Of a stretch of 64,000 nucleotides of DNA, positions 50,812 through 58,967 are shown piece after piece; within the stretch, counting starts at the first letter, position 1; the number at the start of each line of letters is the position of its first letter. The notes under the pieces were generated by a model. It was not told where the DNA came from and made no database searches. It saw nothing but the letters and a program-made list of their open reading frames with translations. This DNA comes from CAYNHQ01 sp964397255. Its GTDB lineage: Bacteria > Bdellovibrionota_G > JALEGL01 > DATDPG01. Position numbers and translations under genes: made by a program. Location of the stretch: assembly GCA_964397255.1 (NCBI GenBank), contig CAYNHQ010000011.1, positions 1-64,000 of the forward strand, written 5' to 3'.

Positions 50812-51254
50812 CGTCGTTTTATGCCTTTTTTGCACTTTTAATCGGCGGCGCCGTAGCTACCCAAGCGATTCTTAATTCTGCCCTCCGGGGGCGCACTGAT
50901 TTAATCACTACACTTTTTGCAAACGCGATCCCGATCATATTGATTTCCACCCTTTGGATTTCCACGACTAAAAATGCTTTCTCCCGTTTGCCTGGAGGAG
51001 GTTCCGCAGCTCCCTGGTGGATGTACGGAGGAGGAATTCTGGGAACGTTCATCGTGGCTGTTTCGATGGTCGTTCTTCCTAAATTGGGGGCGAGCTGGGC
51101 GCTTCTCCTTATTGTATTGGGACAACTTCTCATCGGCCTCTTGGCCGATCACTTCGGCTGGCTCGGTCTGGTGCAGGTCCCCATCAATAAGGAGCGAATC
51201 CTTGGAACCATTCTGGTCCTCGTCGGTTGCTGGCTCTTTAATCGTTCGAATTGA
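50808..51254 (+). CDS. YdcZ/DUF606-like small multidrug-type transporter
   Basis: A 148-aa membrane protein of the DMT half-size class with about four or five helices: FYAFFALLIGGAVATQAILN, LPGGGSAAPWWMYGGGILGTF, VVLPKLGASWALLLIVLGQL and the end LVLVGCWLFNRSN. Overlaps ppx/gppA by 4 nt. Its last 181 bp recur perfectly at 52524-52704, downstream of a TumE/TumA cassette. The stop here is TGA, in the copy TAA. Confidence 0.85.
   Translation: MTSFYAFFALLIGGAVATQAILNSALRGRTDLITTLFANAIPIILISTLWISTTKNAFSRLPGGGSAAPWWMYGGGILGTFIVAVSMVVLPKLGASWALLLIVLGQLLIGLLADHFGWLGLVQVPINKERILGTILVLVGCWLFNRSN
51072..51252 (+). repeat. 181-bp direct repeat (parent copy, 3' end of ydcZ-like gene)
   Basis: Identical to 52524-52704, offset 1452 bp. 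It ends at the first base of the stop codon, where parent has TGA and the copy TAA. Confidence 0.97.
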
Positions 51255-51345
51255 GAAACGGGCTTTTCAACATTGCAGCCGCCCAAACAGGCTGAAATCA
51301 ATCACTCATTTTATTTGGTTATATTATTATGGAACTATGTTATTA

Positions 51346-51351
51346 TATAAT
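51346..51351 (+). promoter_or_regulatory. Candidate -10 box of the TumE/TumA operon in an AT-rich dyad
   Basis: TATAAT inside a 40-bp AT-rich stretch with repeated TTAT units (51311-51356), 20 nt before the ATG at 51371. No clear -35. Confidence 0.45.
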
Positions 51352-51370
51352 ATATACCGTGGATGCATAA

Positions 51371-51646
51371 ATGAGCCGCGGCTCGATACGAGAATTTTTG
51401 GAAGACGGGAGCTTTATAGAACTCTCGCTTTTCCCGATCCGCAGGGACCGATGGCGTCCGCATGGCGTGCGGTATCGTATGGCTTGGGTCCAAAATGGTG
51501 TGTGCCGTGTGTTGTTTGATAATCATCATGGGAAGGAGGACCACGTGCACATTGATGGTGGTGAAAGGAAATACCTGTTCACCAGCGTGGCAAAGCTTCG
51601 CAAGGATTTTGAGCGGGAGGTGAGAAAAATGGGAGGTAAAATATGA
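51371..51646 (+). CDS. TumE-like (DUF6516) toxin
   Basis: A 91-aa protein with the DUF6516/TumE pattern: YRMAWVQNGVCRVLFDNHHG, HVHIDGGERKYLFTS and KLRKDFEREVRKM. TumE proteins are toxins of TumE/TumA pairs. The partner overlaps its stop by 4 nt. No signal peptide. Function is inferred from family and pairing. Confidence 0.8.
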   Translation: MSRGSIREFLEDGSFIELSLFPIRRDRWRPHGVRYRMAWVQNGVCRVLFDNHHGKEDHVHIDGGERKYLFTSVAKLRKDFEREVRKMGGKI

Positions 51647-52020
51647 AAACCCGAAAATTCAAGATTCTCATTCAGCCGGTGAAAAAAACCCTTGATGACT
51701 TTGAAAAGACGTGGAAGCGCGTCTCCAAGCGGCGGTCGGGAGGTACAACGGAGATCATTCTCTGTTTCCGTGATCTTTCGATGGTGTCCAAAGTGCTGAG
51801 CCCCGAACGACTTCGCTTATTGCAGACCGTTCGAGAAAGAAGGCCCATTTCAGTGAATCAATTGTCACTGTTTTTGGGGCGCACCCAGGCAAACGTCCAT
51901 AAGGACGTCCATTTTCTTTCGAAATTGGGAATTCTGGAGTTGGCCCGCCACAAAAAAGGGCGGAGTAAAATCTCCCTCGAACCCCAGTTTAAGTGGGATG
52001 GTTTTGATATCGCGGTATAG
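51643..52020 (+). CDS. TumA-like winged-helix antitoxin (HVO_A0114 family)
   Basis: A 125-aa DNA-binding protein with a MarR/ArsR-like winged helix: SPERLRLLQTVRERRPISVN, FLGRTQANVHKDVHFLSKLG and a beta wing RHKKGRSKISLEP. Typical partner of TumE, expected to neutralise it and repress the operon. N-terminal 50 residues probably bind the toxin. Translationally coupled (ATGA). Confidence 0.8.
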   Translation: MKTRKFKILIQPVKKTLDDFEKTWKRVSKRRSGGTTEIILCFRDLSMVSKVLSPERLRLLQTVRERRPISVNQLSLFLGRTQANVHKDVHFLSKLGILELARHKKGRSKISLEPQFKWDGFDIAV

Positions 52021-52086
52021 TCGCCATCTAGCGTACCAAACAAATGCTGCTAACGCGTCTTGCATAACGCGGAAAATCAGCTCGGC

Positions 52087-52383
52087 CTATGGCTTTTTTG
52101 TTCCCTGGACGGATCGAGCTTTGGTAAGAAATTCCTTGTCACTCATGATGATTGCCCAATAGGCGTCTGAGCCGAGGGAGGGTGGGAGATGAAAATACTC
52201 CCAGGTTTCACCTGTTTTCGTGTCGATACGAAACAATCCATCTTGCGTAACGCAATCGCCATAGGTTTCCCCTCTGCATTTCAAAACCTTTGCCGACAGT
52301 AATTGATAACGTCCGCCTTCCTGTGATTGCGCCAAGCCCGCGATAGGCAATACCAAAGCTAAAAGCGACAGCAATAATTTCAC
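52087..52383 (-). CDS. Small secreted protein of unknown function
   Basis: A 98-aa protein with signal peptide (MKLLLSLLALVLPIAGLAQ when started at the GTG after AAGGAGA) and a short mature domain with two Cys (LKCRGETYGDCVTQDGLFRI) and aromatic residues (GETWEYFHLPPSLGSDAYWA). Lies inside the cassette between the two ydcZ tails, opposite in strand to the TumE/TumA pair. Not recognised. Confidence 0.65.
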   Translation of the reverse strand: MKLLLSLLALVLPIAGLAQSQEGGRYQLLSAKVLKCRGETYGDCVTQDGLFRIDTKTGETWEYFHLPPSLGSDAYWAIIMSDKEFLTKARSVQGTKKP

Positions 52384-52487
52384 GTCGTCTCCTTTTTGTA
52401 AGTTACTCCATAGAGCCACACCGAGATGTGTCGGTCAAACGCGTTCCTTTATTGCTTCCTCAAATGCCCGTCAGAGCTGGATTTCAT

Positions 52488-52706
52488 TTTCCTGGATCAA
52501 TCATTGCCTGCGCTTCCATGGTGGTTCTTCCTAAATTGGGGGCGAGCTGGGCGCTTCTCCTTATTGTATTGGGACAACTTCTCATCGGCCTCTTGGCCGA
52601 TCACTTCGGCTGGCTCGGTCTGGTGCAGGTCCCCATCAATAAGGAGCGAATCCTTGGAACCATTCTGGTCCTCGTCGGTTGCTGGCTCTTTAATCGTTCG
52701 AATTAA
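52488..52706 (+). pseudogene. Truncated ydcZ-like copy (gene tail)
   Basis: From 52524 it is identical to the 3' end of the intact gene. The preceding 12 codons (FPGSIIACASMV) align in frame with ILGTFIVAVSMV of the parent but are diverged at most bases, including synonymous changes at Ser and Val. Thus a diverged homologue is joined to an identical end. It ends in TAA, 17 bp inside the convergent moeA gene. Confidence 0.9.
52524..52704 (+). repeat. 181-bp direct repeat (copy, ydcZ-like 3' end)
   Basis: Identical to 51072-51252. Its last 15 bases also encode the C-terminus of MoeA (NSND plus stop) on the other strand, so this copy seems to be the original junction with moeA. Confidence 0.97.
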
Positions 52707-53898
52707 GGGACAGTGAAGTCACCAATTCACCGGCGGAATATTCGGTGAAATCGCGCTCTAAAATCAAAAGAGCGTTGGCGGGAGCAAGCGACGTCAAACG
52801 ATGCGACCCCTGTTTCCCTGTTGTTCGAATAAATAGTTGCGCGCGCTCTTCGCGGAGAATGCCCAACACAAAATGTGTCAGTTCCGGCCGCTTCGCGATT
52901 CTCTCTTCCAATCTTGCTTGAACTTGCAGATGTTCCACGTTTGGACAACCCAAGAGTGCACGAAGCGCGGGGCGAACAAAGACTTCGTATGTAACCGCCG
53001 TGGAAACGGGATTGCCGGGAAGACCAAAGATGAGACAGGGGCGCTCTCGCTTGGCCACACCAAAAAGAATGGGTTTCCCCGGTTTGATCGCTAGTTTATG
53101 AAAAATGATTTCAATTCCAAGACGCTCAAATTCTTCCGGAACATAGTCAAACGAACCCATGGATACTCCTCCCGTCGTGATCAGTAGATCGGACCCGAGA
53201 CCTTTTTCAATGGCGGCTTGAAGTTCATCACGTTGATCTCGAACGATCGGAAATCGGCAAGCCTTTCCTCCGTCACGCGTGACAAAGGATTCAAGGAGAT
53301 GAGCATTCGAATTGTAAACGGCGCCGTCGGCCGAATCGGCTCCGACTTCTCTCAGCTCATCTCCCGTCGGAAGGATTGCGATTTTTGGCATTCGTCGAAC
53401 GGGAAGAGAAGCAAAACCGAATGACGCCGCAATTCCAATGCGCGCTGGCGTGAGTTCCGTACCCGCGTTAAATAACGAAGCTCCTTCTTCAATTTCATCC
53501 GCACGAGCGCGGACATTTTCACCGGGATCCACCGCTCGCAAAAGTTTGATGTCCTCTCCATCGATTAATACCTGCTCAATGGGAATCACAGCGTCGGCAC
53601 CGGAAGGAATTCTTCCGCCCGTCATGATTCGAACGGCCTGTCTCTGCAATACTCGGGGTGGATCACCGTACCCCGCAGGTTGGATTCCAATCACTCGGAG
53701 CTTGGCGCCGGCACCAGAATCGGAAGAACGGATGGCGAAGCCATCCATCGCACTATTATCGAACGCCGGAAGATCGAAACGCGCGACAAGTGGTTGGGCC
53801 AAGAATCTACCGAACGCGGAGCGAAGCTCGACCATTTCCGATTCCAGGACGGAACATCGCGATAAAATATCTGTGATTCCCTCGCGCCAATGCTTCAT
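52690..53898 (-). CDS. moeA: Molybdopterin molybdenumtransferase
   Basis: MoeA (402 aa) inserts molybdate into molybdopterin. Motifs: LPAFDNSAMDGFAIRSSDSG, TGGRIPSGADAVIPIEQ, LITTGGVSMGSFDYV and LPGNPVSTAVTYEVFVRPAL. Length normal. No other moa/moe gene nearby. Its last codons lie in the ydcZ-like tail at 52690-52706. Convergent with the ydcZ tail, divergent from the pilin-like gene. Confidence 0.97.
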   Translation of the reverse strand: MKHWREGITDILSRCSVLESEMVELRSAFGRFLAQPLVARFDLPAFDNSAMDGFAIRSSDSGAGAKLRVIGIQPAGYGDPPRVLQRQAVRIMTGGRIPSGADAVIPIEQVLIDGEDIKLLRAVDPGENVRARADEIEEGASLFNAGTELTPARIGIAASFGFASLPVRRMPKIAILPTGDELREVGADSADGAVYNSNAHLLESFVTRDGGKACRFPIVRDQRDELQAAIEKGLGSDLLITTGGVSMGSFDYVPEEFERLGIEIIFHKLAIKPGKPILFGVAKRERPCLIFGLPGNPVSTAVTYEVFVRPALRALLGCPNVEHLQVQARLEERIAKRPELTHFVLGILREERAQLFIRTTGKQGSHRLTSLAPANALLILERDFTEYSAGELVTSLSLNSND

Positions 53899-53927
53899 TG
53901 CGCGATTCTCGCGGAAAGAGATATAAT
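53898..53927 (+). promoter_or_regulatory. Promoter of the pilin-like gene
   Basis: TTGCGC (53898-53903), 18-nt spacer, TATAAT (53922-53927). It overlaps the moeA start. Confidence 0.65.
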
Positions 53928-53960
53928 TTTCAAAGAAGTTTGACTTTAGGGAAAGGAAGA

Positions 53961-54611
53961 ATGGTGATCAAATCCCGCGGATTAACCTTAATTGAGCTCA
54001 TGGTCACGCTGACCATTGTCGCGATCGTTCTTTCGTTGGGCCTCATTACCATGAGAGGTTATCTACCCAAGCAGCGCCTCTCCGCCTCCGCATCTTTGCT
54101 GGAAGGGCTCCTTCAGAGAGCTCAAAGCGAAGCTTCGGCCAGAAGCTATTGGACATGTATCAAATTTGACGGGAACACCGCGCCCATCACCGCTTCATTA
54201 TGGACGGACAAGAGTGGAAACCATGGCTCAGCGGGAGGCGATTGCGGCGATGGGGCCGATGAACAAATTTCGTCAGTGCAATTTAAGAGGGATATTGTTT
54301 TAGCAACTTGTGGGGGTACAAATCAGATGGTTCCGGGATGCGAAGTTTGGTTCGATACGACAGGTGCCCCTAAGCTTTGCGCCAATTCCGGTTGTTCGCA
54401 ATTCTCTGGAATCATGCCAGGTACCGGTTGTATCAGTGTCGATTTCAGCTTCGTTTTATCCAACCCAAAATTGGATGCGGGAGCGAGAGGAAAAGAAATT
54501 GAAGCCCTCTCTGGCGGCCTCGTAAATAATGTGAAAGCTGGAGACAAGGGCCTTGAGACCAGCGTGTGGGCGAAATATGCTTCGTTCTCGGGTATAGGGG
54601 AGTGCGAATAA
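53961..54611 (+). CDS. Type IV pilin-like / GspH-type prepilin
   Basis: A 216-aa protein with a prepilin cleavage motif: short basic leader MVIKSRG, then LTLIELMVTLTIVAIVLSLG with Glu5 of the mature protein. The globular part holds several Cys (CIKFDGN, GGDCGDGAD, LCANSGCSQF). AAAGGAAG precedes the ATG. A minor pilin or type II secretion pseudopilin. No other pilus genes adjacent. Confidence 0.88.
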   Translation: MVIKSRGLTLIELMVTLTIVAIVLSLGLITMRGYLPKQRLSASASLLEGLLQRAQSEASARSYWTCIKFDGNTAPITASLWTDKSGNHGSAGGDCGDGADEQISSVQFKRDIVLATCGGTNQMVPGCEVWFDTTGAPKLCANSGCSQFSGIMPGTGCISVDFSFVLSNPKLDAGARGKEIEALSGGLVNNVKAGDKGLETSVWAKYASFSGIGECE

Positions 54612-54657
54612 GAGAAGTCGACAAAAGAACTCCACTATGATTTTATAGTGTGAGTCA

Positions 54658-55614
54658 ATGGGTTTCGGCCTCGAAAAAGCAAAATTAACGGCGAAGTACT
54701 ACCGGAATGTTTTCCAAAAGCGCCCTGTTTCCGTCAACTTGGAAGTCACGAAGCGATGTAATGCGAAGTGTGATTTCTGTGACTACTGGAAGACGACCAA
54801 AGAAAACGCCATCGACGACTACGGTCCGATCGTAAAGAAAATCGACCCGATGATGTGCACGATTACGGGAGGCGAGCCCCTTCTACGGCCAAACCTGCCG
54901 GAGATCATTCAAAACATTAAAAAAGCGGTACCGGTGTGCTACATGGCCATGGTCACCAACGGCGCCCTTTTGACTCTCGAAAAAGCAAAAGCCCTCCAAG
55001 AAGCTGGGATGAATCAAATTTCAATTTCGGTCGATTATATTGATAACCGCCATGACACAAGCCGGGGTATTCCAGGTCTTTGGAAACATATTTCCGACAT
55101 TCTTCCGAAACTACCGGCTCTCGGGTTCGATCAGGTCAATATGAACTGGATCATCATGGAGGACAATTTCGATCAAACCAAGGCCGTAGCTGAACTTGCA
55201 CGCGATTGGGGTATTTCCGTCAGCTACTCGTCATATTCGGATTTGAAGAATATGAATAATTCGCATTTTCTCTCAGAAGAGAAGATGGAGAATTTTCCCG
55301 GTTTGATTGAGGAGCTCATCCACTTTAAACGACGTTATCGATCGATCCGATCGTCGGAATGGTTCCTTTCGATGATGCCGAGATATTATGGGCACGAGCA
55401 AATCGAAGGATGCCCGGCGGGGCTCCGATGGATTCAAATCACGCCGGAGGGATGGTATAAACCTTGTTCAGAACTGCCCGCGGTGACTCATTGGAAAGAA
55501 TACGATCATCAAACCAGCTTCAAACCGCAGGAATGTACCCTTTGCTGGTACAGCTGCCGGGGCGAAGCCCAAACGCCGATCAACTTAAAACGTATCGTCG
55601 AACTCGCCCGATAG
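54658..55614 (+). CDS. Radical SAM protein with C-terminal Cys-rich (SPASM-like) region
   Basis: A 318-aa radical SAM enzyme: cluster motif C34-x3-C38-x2-C41 (CNAKCDFC), ITGGEPLLRP, and a C-terminal cluster-like segment CPAGLRWIQITPEGWYKPCS and CTLCWYSCRGE. It is related in layout to HpnH at 656 but differs in the motif spacing context and C-terminus; substrate unknown. A -10 box TATAGT lies 8 nt before the ATG, so it may be leaderless. Confidence 0.88.
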   Translation: MGFGLEKAKLTAKYYRNVFQKRPVSVNLEVTKRCNAKCDFCDYWKTTKENAIDDYGPIVKKIDPMMCTITGGEPLLRPNLPEIIQNIKKAVPVCYMAMVTNGALLTLEKAKALQEAGMNQISISVDYIDNRHDTSRGIPGLWKHISDILPKLPALGFDQVNMNWIIMEDNFDQTKAVAELARDWGISVSYSSYSDLKNMNNSHFLSEEKMENFPGLIEELIHFKRRYRSIRSSEWFLSMMPRYYGHEQIEGCPAGLRWIQITPEGWYKPCSELPAVTHWKEYDHQTSFKPQECTLCWYSCRGEAQTPINLKRIVELAR

Positions 55615-57227
55615 TTTTTTCCATTCTTTTTTCTCTCTTTCTTACCTCTTGCTCCGACGACCCCTATGATCGATTTGCGGTTGTCGATGCTCGGGGCGGA
55701 ACAGGAGAATTAGAGATTCCCGCTGTCGGGCATGATCGTACGATGATGTTCCTCCCCTTTTCAGGGCCTCCCAACGAGACCTCTGGATCCACATCGTATA
55801 AAATGACCCTTTCCACTGTTAACTCTTCCAGCTCATCGACAAGAAAGAATATAGCTGCTCTCATTTCACCGCGCGCGCTGGAGATTTCTCAACGAATCCA
55901 GGAAGAAACGGCAAGAAATATTCGTTCATTCGGCCAGTGGGAGGAGGCGCGAGACCGAATTCGGCGAGAACCCTCTCTTTTGAGACGATTTGCCCCTCGC
56001 TCGATTTCTCGTAGCGAACCCTCTCCCACTCTTTCGATTCACTCTCCCTTCGACATGGAAGAAAACCAGTCGATCAAGGGAATTTTACGTGGGAGCGCGA
56101 CCAATGCTTCGATATATGTCGACTCCAGAATCAATGCATCCACCGATGACGCGGCACTGACTTCGCTTCTTCAGTTTTATGATACGATTTCGCTTCCCCG
56201 AATTCGAACGCTTTTCGGCCATGAATCGGACGTCAATCAAGATGGCCGCATCACTATTTTTTTCGCCTCTAAAGATAAGGTGGGAGTTCAAAACGTCGGA
56301 TTTTTTCGTCTGGCCGATCTCTTGCCGGATGGATCGATCATTGGGATCCGAAGCAACGAGCGCGAAATTATTTACGTTCGCGCCCCTGATTCAACGACAC
56401 CCATTGAGGTGCTTCATGCCACGCTCGCGCACGAGACCTTTCATCTCGTAAATTTCGCGATCAAAAATCTGGCTCGAATTCAGCAGATGGGAGGAGCCAT
56501 CAGTAGTCCGGAGAGTCTTTTCTTAAACGAGGGTCTGGCGCACCTGACGGAAGACTTAGTGGGATGGGGAGCGGATAGCGCGCTCGTCACAAAAATTTAT
56601 CTGGATTGCTTTTCTCAGACGTCTCTAGCCGGCTCAGGGATTCCGACGGGAGAAGCGAATCCCCTGAATTGCGGCATTGTCGCTGGAGGGGAAGATAGCC
56701 TTCCTCGACGAGGGGGAATGATGCTCTTTCTTCTTTATCTCTTTCAACAACATGGAGGAGCCGTCTACTCTGAAGACTCGCCCGGCGATATATCAGGCCG
56801 AGGGATTGATTTTCTCCACGAAATGAATTCCTCCAACCTGTATGGAATTGCGAATATCGAAAAGAGTTCCGGGAGTTCCTTCTTCAATATTTATGGACAT
56901 TTTCTCGGAGCGATCTCTCTCGATCACACTCCCGCAGCTTTTGACAGCTCGTTGCAATTCGCTCCGGAAGTCACCGATCCATTCACTCACATGAAACGAA
57001 ATGTTCGGACACATATGACCCGAATCGATATCGACGGTTCAAAGCTAGTCCTCGATGGTCCTAAAATTTCAGCGATTCTTGGCGAGGGGAATCCCTTCGA
57101 CGGTACAATTTTTCTTTCAGGAGCAGATGCCCTCCCATTCCCCCTCCCTGCGGGAAAAAATCTTCACGTCAAAATCACCGGCGACTCCAGCGCCTCCCTC
57201 GGGATCTCCGTCGCCACAGTGGAATAA
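55533..57227 (+). CDS. Lipoprotein metallopeptidase, M30 (hyicolysin)-like
   Basis: A large lipoprotein (about 564 aa from this ATG). The hydrophobic signal VFSILFSLFLTSC has lipobox FLTSC, Cys at about residue 40. The catalytic part has LAHETFHLVNFAI (HETFH, about 300-304) and FLNEGLAHLTEDLVG, giving two His and a Glu zinc ligand as in M30 peptidases. N-terminus is uncertain: no canonical start lies near the basic RRTR before the signal; the ATG used here overlaps the radical SAM gene by 82 nt. Function is extracellular proteolysis by inference. Confidence 0.78.
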   Translation: MYPLLVQLPGRSPNADQLKTYRRTRPIVFSILFSLFLTSCSDDPYDRFAVVDARGGTGELEIPAVGHDRTMMFLPFSGPPNETSGSTSYKMTLSTVNSSSSSTRKNIAALISPRALEISQRIQEETARNIRSFGQWEEARDRIRREPSLLRRFAPRSISRSEPSPTLSIHSPFDMEENQSIKGILRGSATNASIYVDSRINASTDDAALTSLLQFYDTISLPRIRTLFGHESDVNQDGRITIFFASKDKVGVQNVGFFRLADLLPDGSIIGIRSNEREIIYVRAPDSTTPIEVLHATLAHETFHLVNFAIKNLARIQQMGGAISSPESLFLNEGLAHLTEDLVGWGADSALVTKIYLDCFSQTSLAGSGIPTGEANPLNCGIVAGGEDSLPRRGGMMLFLLYLFQQHGGAVYSEDSPGDISGRGIDFLHEMNSSNLYGIANIEKSSGSSFFNIYGHFLGAISLDHTPAAFDSSLQFAPEVTDPFTHMKRNVRTHMTRIDIDGSKLVLDGPKISAILGEGNPFDGTIFLSGADALPFPLPAGKNLHVKITGDSSASLGISVATVE

Positions 57228-57329
57228 CCCAACCCTGCCCCACTTCCTCAATGTCGCATCGTAAGTATTTGAATTTATTATATTTTATTTCCAGCGCTTC
57301 TGGTACGGGGTTTGAAGCAATGGGAAAAG

Positions 57330-57470
57330 ATGAAAGCAGAACTCGAAAAGATCTTAGAGGAATTAGCCGCCGAGCTGAGCGAAGCCGTCCGGAAACATCA
57401 CGATGATGTCGATGGGGTGCTTCGCGAGTTTGAAGAGAAAATCGACGTCGAAACGGCGACCGTTCACTAA
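57330..57470 (+). CDS. Small acidic coiled-coil protein (tentative)
   Basis: A 46-aa ORF: MKAELEKILEELAAELSEAV at the start, then KHHDDVDGVLREFEEKIDVE. Heptad-like Leu/Ile spacing suggests a coiled coil. A TTG six codons upstream is an alternative start. No ribosome site. Its TAA overlaps the mazG stop by 3 nt, the two genes being convergent. Could be non-coding. Confidence 0.45.
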   Translation: MKAELEKILEELAAELSEAVRKHHDDVDGVLREFEEKIDVETATVH

Positions 57471-58240
57471 ACGGAACTCTTTGCTTCGTTCCAGAGCTGA
57501 TCCAGCTCTTTGGCGGAGTAAGTTGAAAGTTCTCTATCATTCTTTTGGGCAACTTGTTCCATCCAACGAAATCTTCGATCAAATTTTTCCGTCGCGAGAC
57601 GAAGGGCGGTCTCGGCATCCACTTTCGCATGCCTTGCATAACTAGTCAGAGCAAAGAGCAAGTCTCCCAATTCTTCCTCGACCCTTTCGGAATCGTTTCC
57701 CGCTTCTCTTAATTCCTCTAGTTCCTCAGAAACTTTTTTCGATACTTCTTCGCGACTCTTCCAATCAAAACCGATGCTCCCCGCTTTTTCCCCCATTCGA
57801 GTGGCACGTAAAAGAGCGGGCAGGGCGCTCGGAATTCCATCCAGAAGATGTTTACGTCCCTCGTCTTTCTTGATCTTCGACCATTTTTCCAAGACCTCCT
57901 CGGCCGAATCCACAAGATCTCCTTCCTCGCGACGAAATACATGGGGGTGGCGGCGAATGAGTTTTGAATGGATCGAATCGATGACGTCGTCAATAGAAAA
58001 TGTCGACTCTTCCACAGCCAACTGCGCGTGAAAAAGAACCTGCAGCAAAAGATCCCCCAACTCATCGCAAAGTTTTTTTCGGTCTCCTTCGTCGATCGCC
58101 TCGACCACTTCATAGGCTTCTTCCAAACAATAGGGGCGAATCGACTCATGGGTTTGCTTTCGATCCCAGGGACAGCCGTCGGGGCTTCGAAGCCGCCGCA
58201 TCACTTCAACCAACTGCTCAAATCGCTCACCCGTTTTCAC
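57467..58240 (-). CDS. mazG: Nucleoside triphosphate pyrophosphohydrolase MazG
   Basis: MazG (257 aa) removes pyrophosphate from NTPs. Two MazG domains; first has EEAYEVVEAIDEGDRKKLCD and ELGDLLLQVLFHAQLA, the E-E-x2-E-(12-28)-E-x2-D metal site; second has EEELGDLLFALTSYARHA. It overlaps recO by 14 nt, last gene of the nadE-nadK-recO-mazG operon. Confidence 0.95.
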   Translation of the reverse strand: MKTGERFEQLVEVMRRLRSPDGCPWDRKQTHESIRPYCLEEAYEVVEAIDEGDRKKLCDELGDLLLQVLFHAQLAVEESTFSIDDVIDSIHSKLIRRHPHVFRREEGDLVDSAEEVLEKWSKIKKDEGRKHLLDGIPSALPALLRATRMGEKAGSIGFDWKSREEVSKKVSEELEELREAGNDSERVEEELGDLLFALTSYARHAKVDAETALRLATEKFDRRFRWMEQVAQKNDRELSTYSAKELDQLWNEAKSSV

Positions 58241-58967
58241 GAAAAATCTCCTCTCGAAATCGCTGGCTTTTCAATTCGCGCCCGAGGGTGTGGCGTACAA
58301 AGGCATCGACCACTCTTACTATCTCCTGCGATTCACCCTGTGCAAGCGGATTGCCCTCTTTTAATCGATCCACCGTCAACGTGGAAAGCCACATTCCATC
58401 CCCTCGAGCCCGGCATCGGCTGCAAGCGACCCCGCCCCGGTCGAAGGAGAAAAAGAGTTTCTCGCCGGAGGGTACTTTCCCGCAATCAAAACAGACATTC
58501 CAGCGGGGCGCGTAACCGCAAAGCGCCAGAAGTTCGAGATCAAATCGAGCGATTTGGTTACATAGTGCAACGTCGGATGCTATTTTCGGCAAAAGAGACT
58601 TCCACCAATCAAATAACGAGCGTTGAGGATCCCCCTCTCCTCCTAACGCCCAAAGGCATTCGGCCAAATATCCCGCAAGAGCCAAACGCTTTACATCTTT
58701 TCGAAGATCGATGTGTGGATCAATGAGTTCGATCGACTCCAGCCTCCATAGGCCTTCTCTGTCATTTCGCGGGGGGCGAAGCCTCGCCTGAAGATGAGCG
58801 AATAAATCGAGCCCCGGAAAACGCCGCTGGCTTTTGCGCGCCGAAGGAGCAAAAGCGGATAATTTCCCATGATCGGCCGTCAAAAACCCGACGATGCGAT
58901 CACTTTCCCCGTAATCAACCGCCCGAACCACGATCGCTTCCATTTCGATCAACGTTTTCATGACCAC
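58227..58967 (-). CDS. recO: DNA repair protein RecO
   Basis: RecO (246 aa) helps load RecA on SSB-coated DNA. N-terminal OB fold (EMEAIVVRAVDYGESDRIVG), helical middle with GGEGDPQRSLFDWW and a zinc-binding C-terminal part with CFDCGKVPSG and CSRCRARG. The start overlaps nadK by 10 nt. Start may be the internal ATG two codons on. Confidence 0.94.
   Translation of the reverse strand: MVMKTLIEMEAIVVRAVDYGESDRIVGFLTADHGKLSAFAPSARKSQRRFPGLDLFAHLQARLRPPRNDREGLWRLESIELIDPHIDLRKDVKRLALAGYLAECLWALGGEGDPQRSLFDWWKSLLPKIASDVALCNQIARFDLELLALCGYAPRWNVCFDCGKVPSGEKLFFSFDRGGVACSRCRARGDGMWLSTLTVDRLKEGNPLAQGESQEIVRVVDAFVRHTLGRELKSQRFREEIFRENG

Noticed and set aside
52428..52706. 92-aa plus-strand frame as a real small transporter gene
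   Set aside because: It is a truncated tail of the ydcZ-like gene: no conserved first half, no ribosome site, and it overlaps moeA.
57801..57820. TGGCACG element as a sigma-54 promoter
   Set aside because: No TTG at the -12 position and it lies inside mazG antisense to no gene start.
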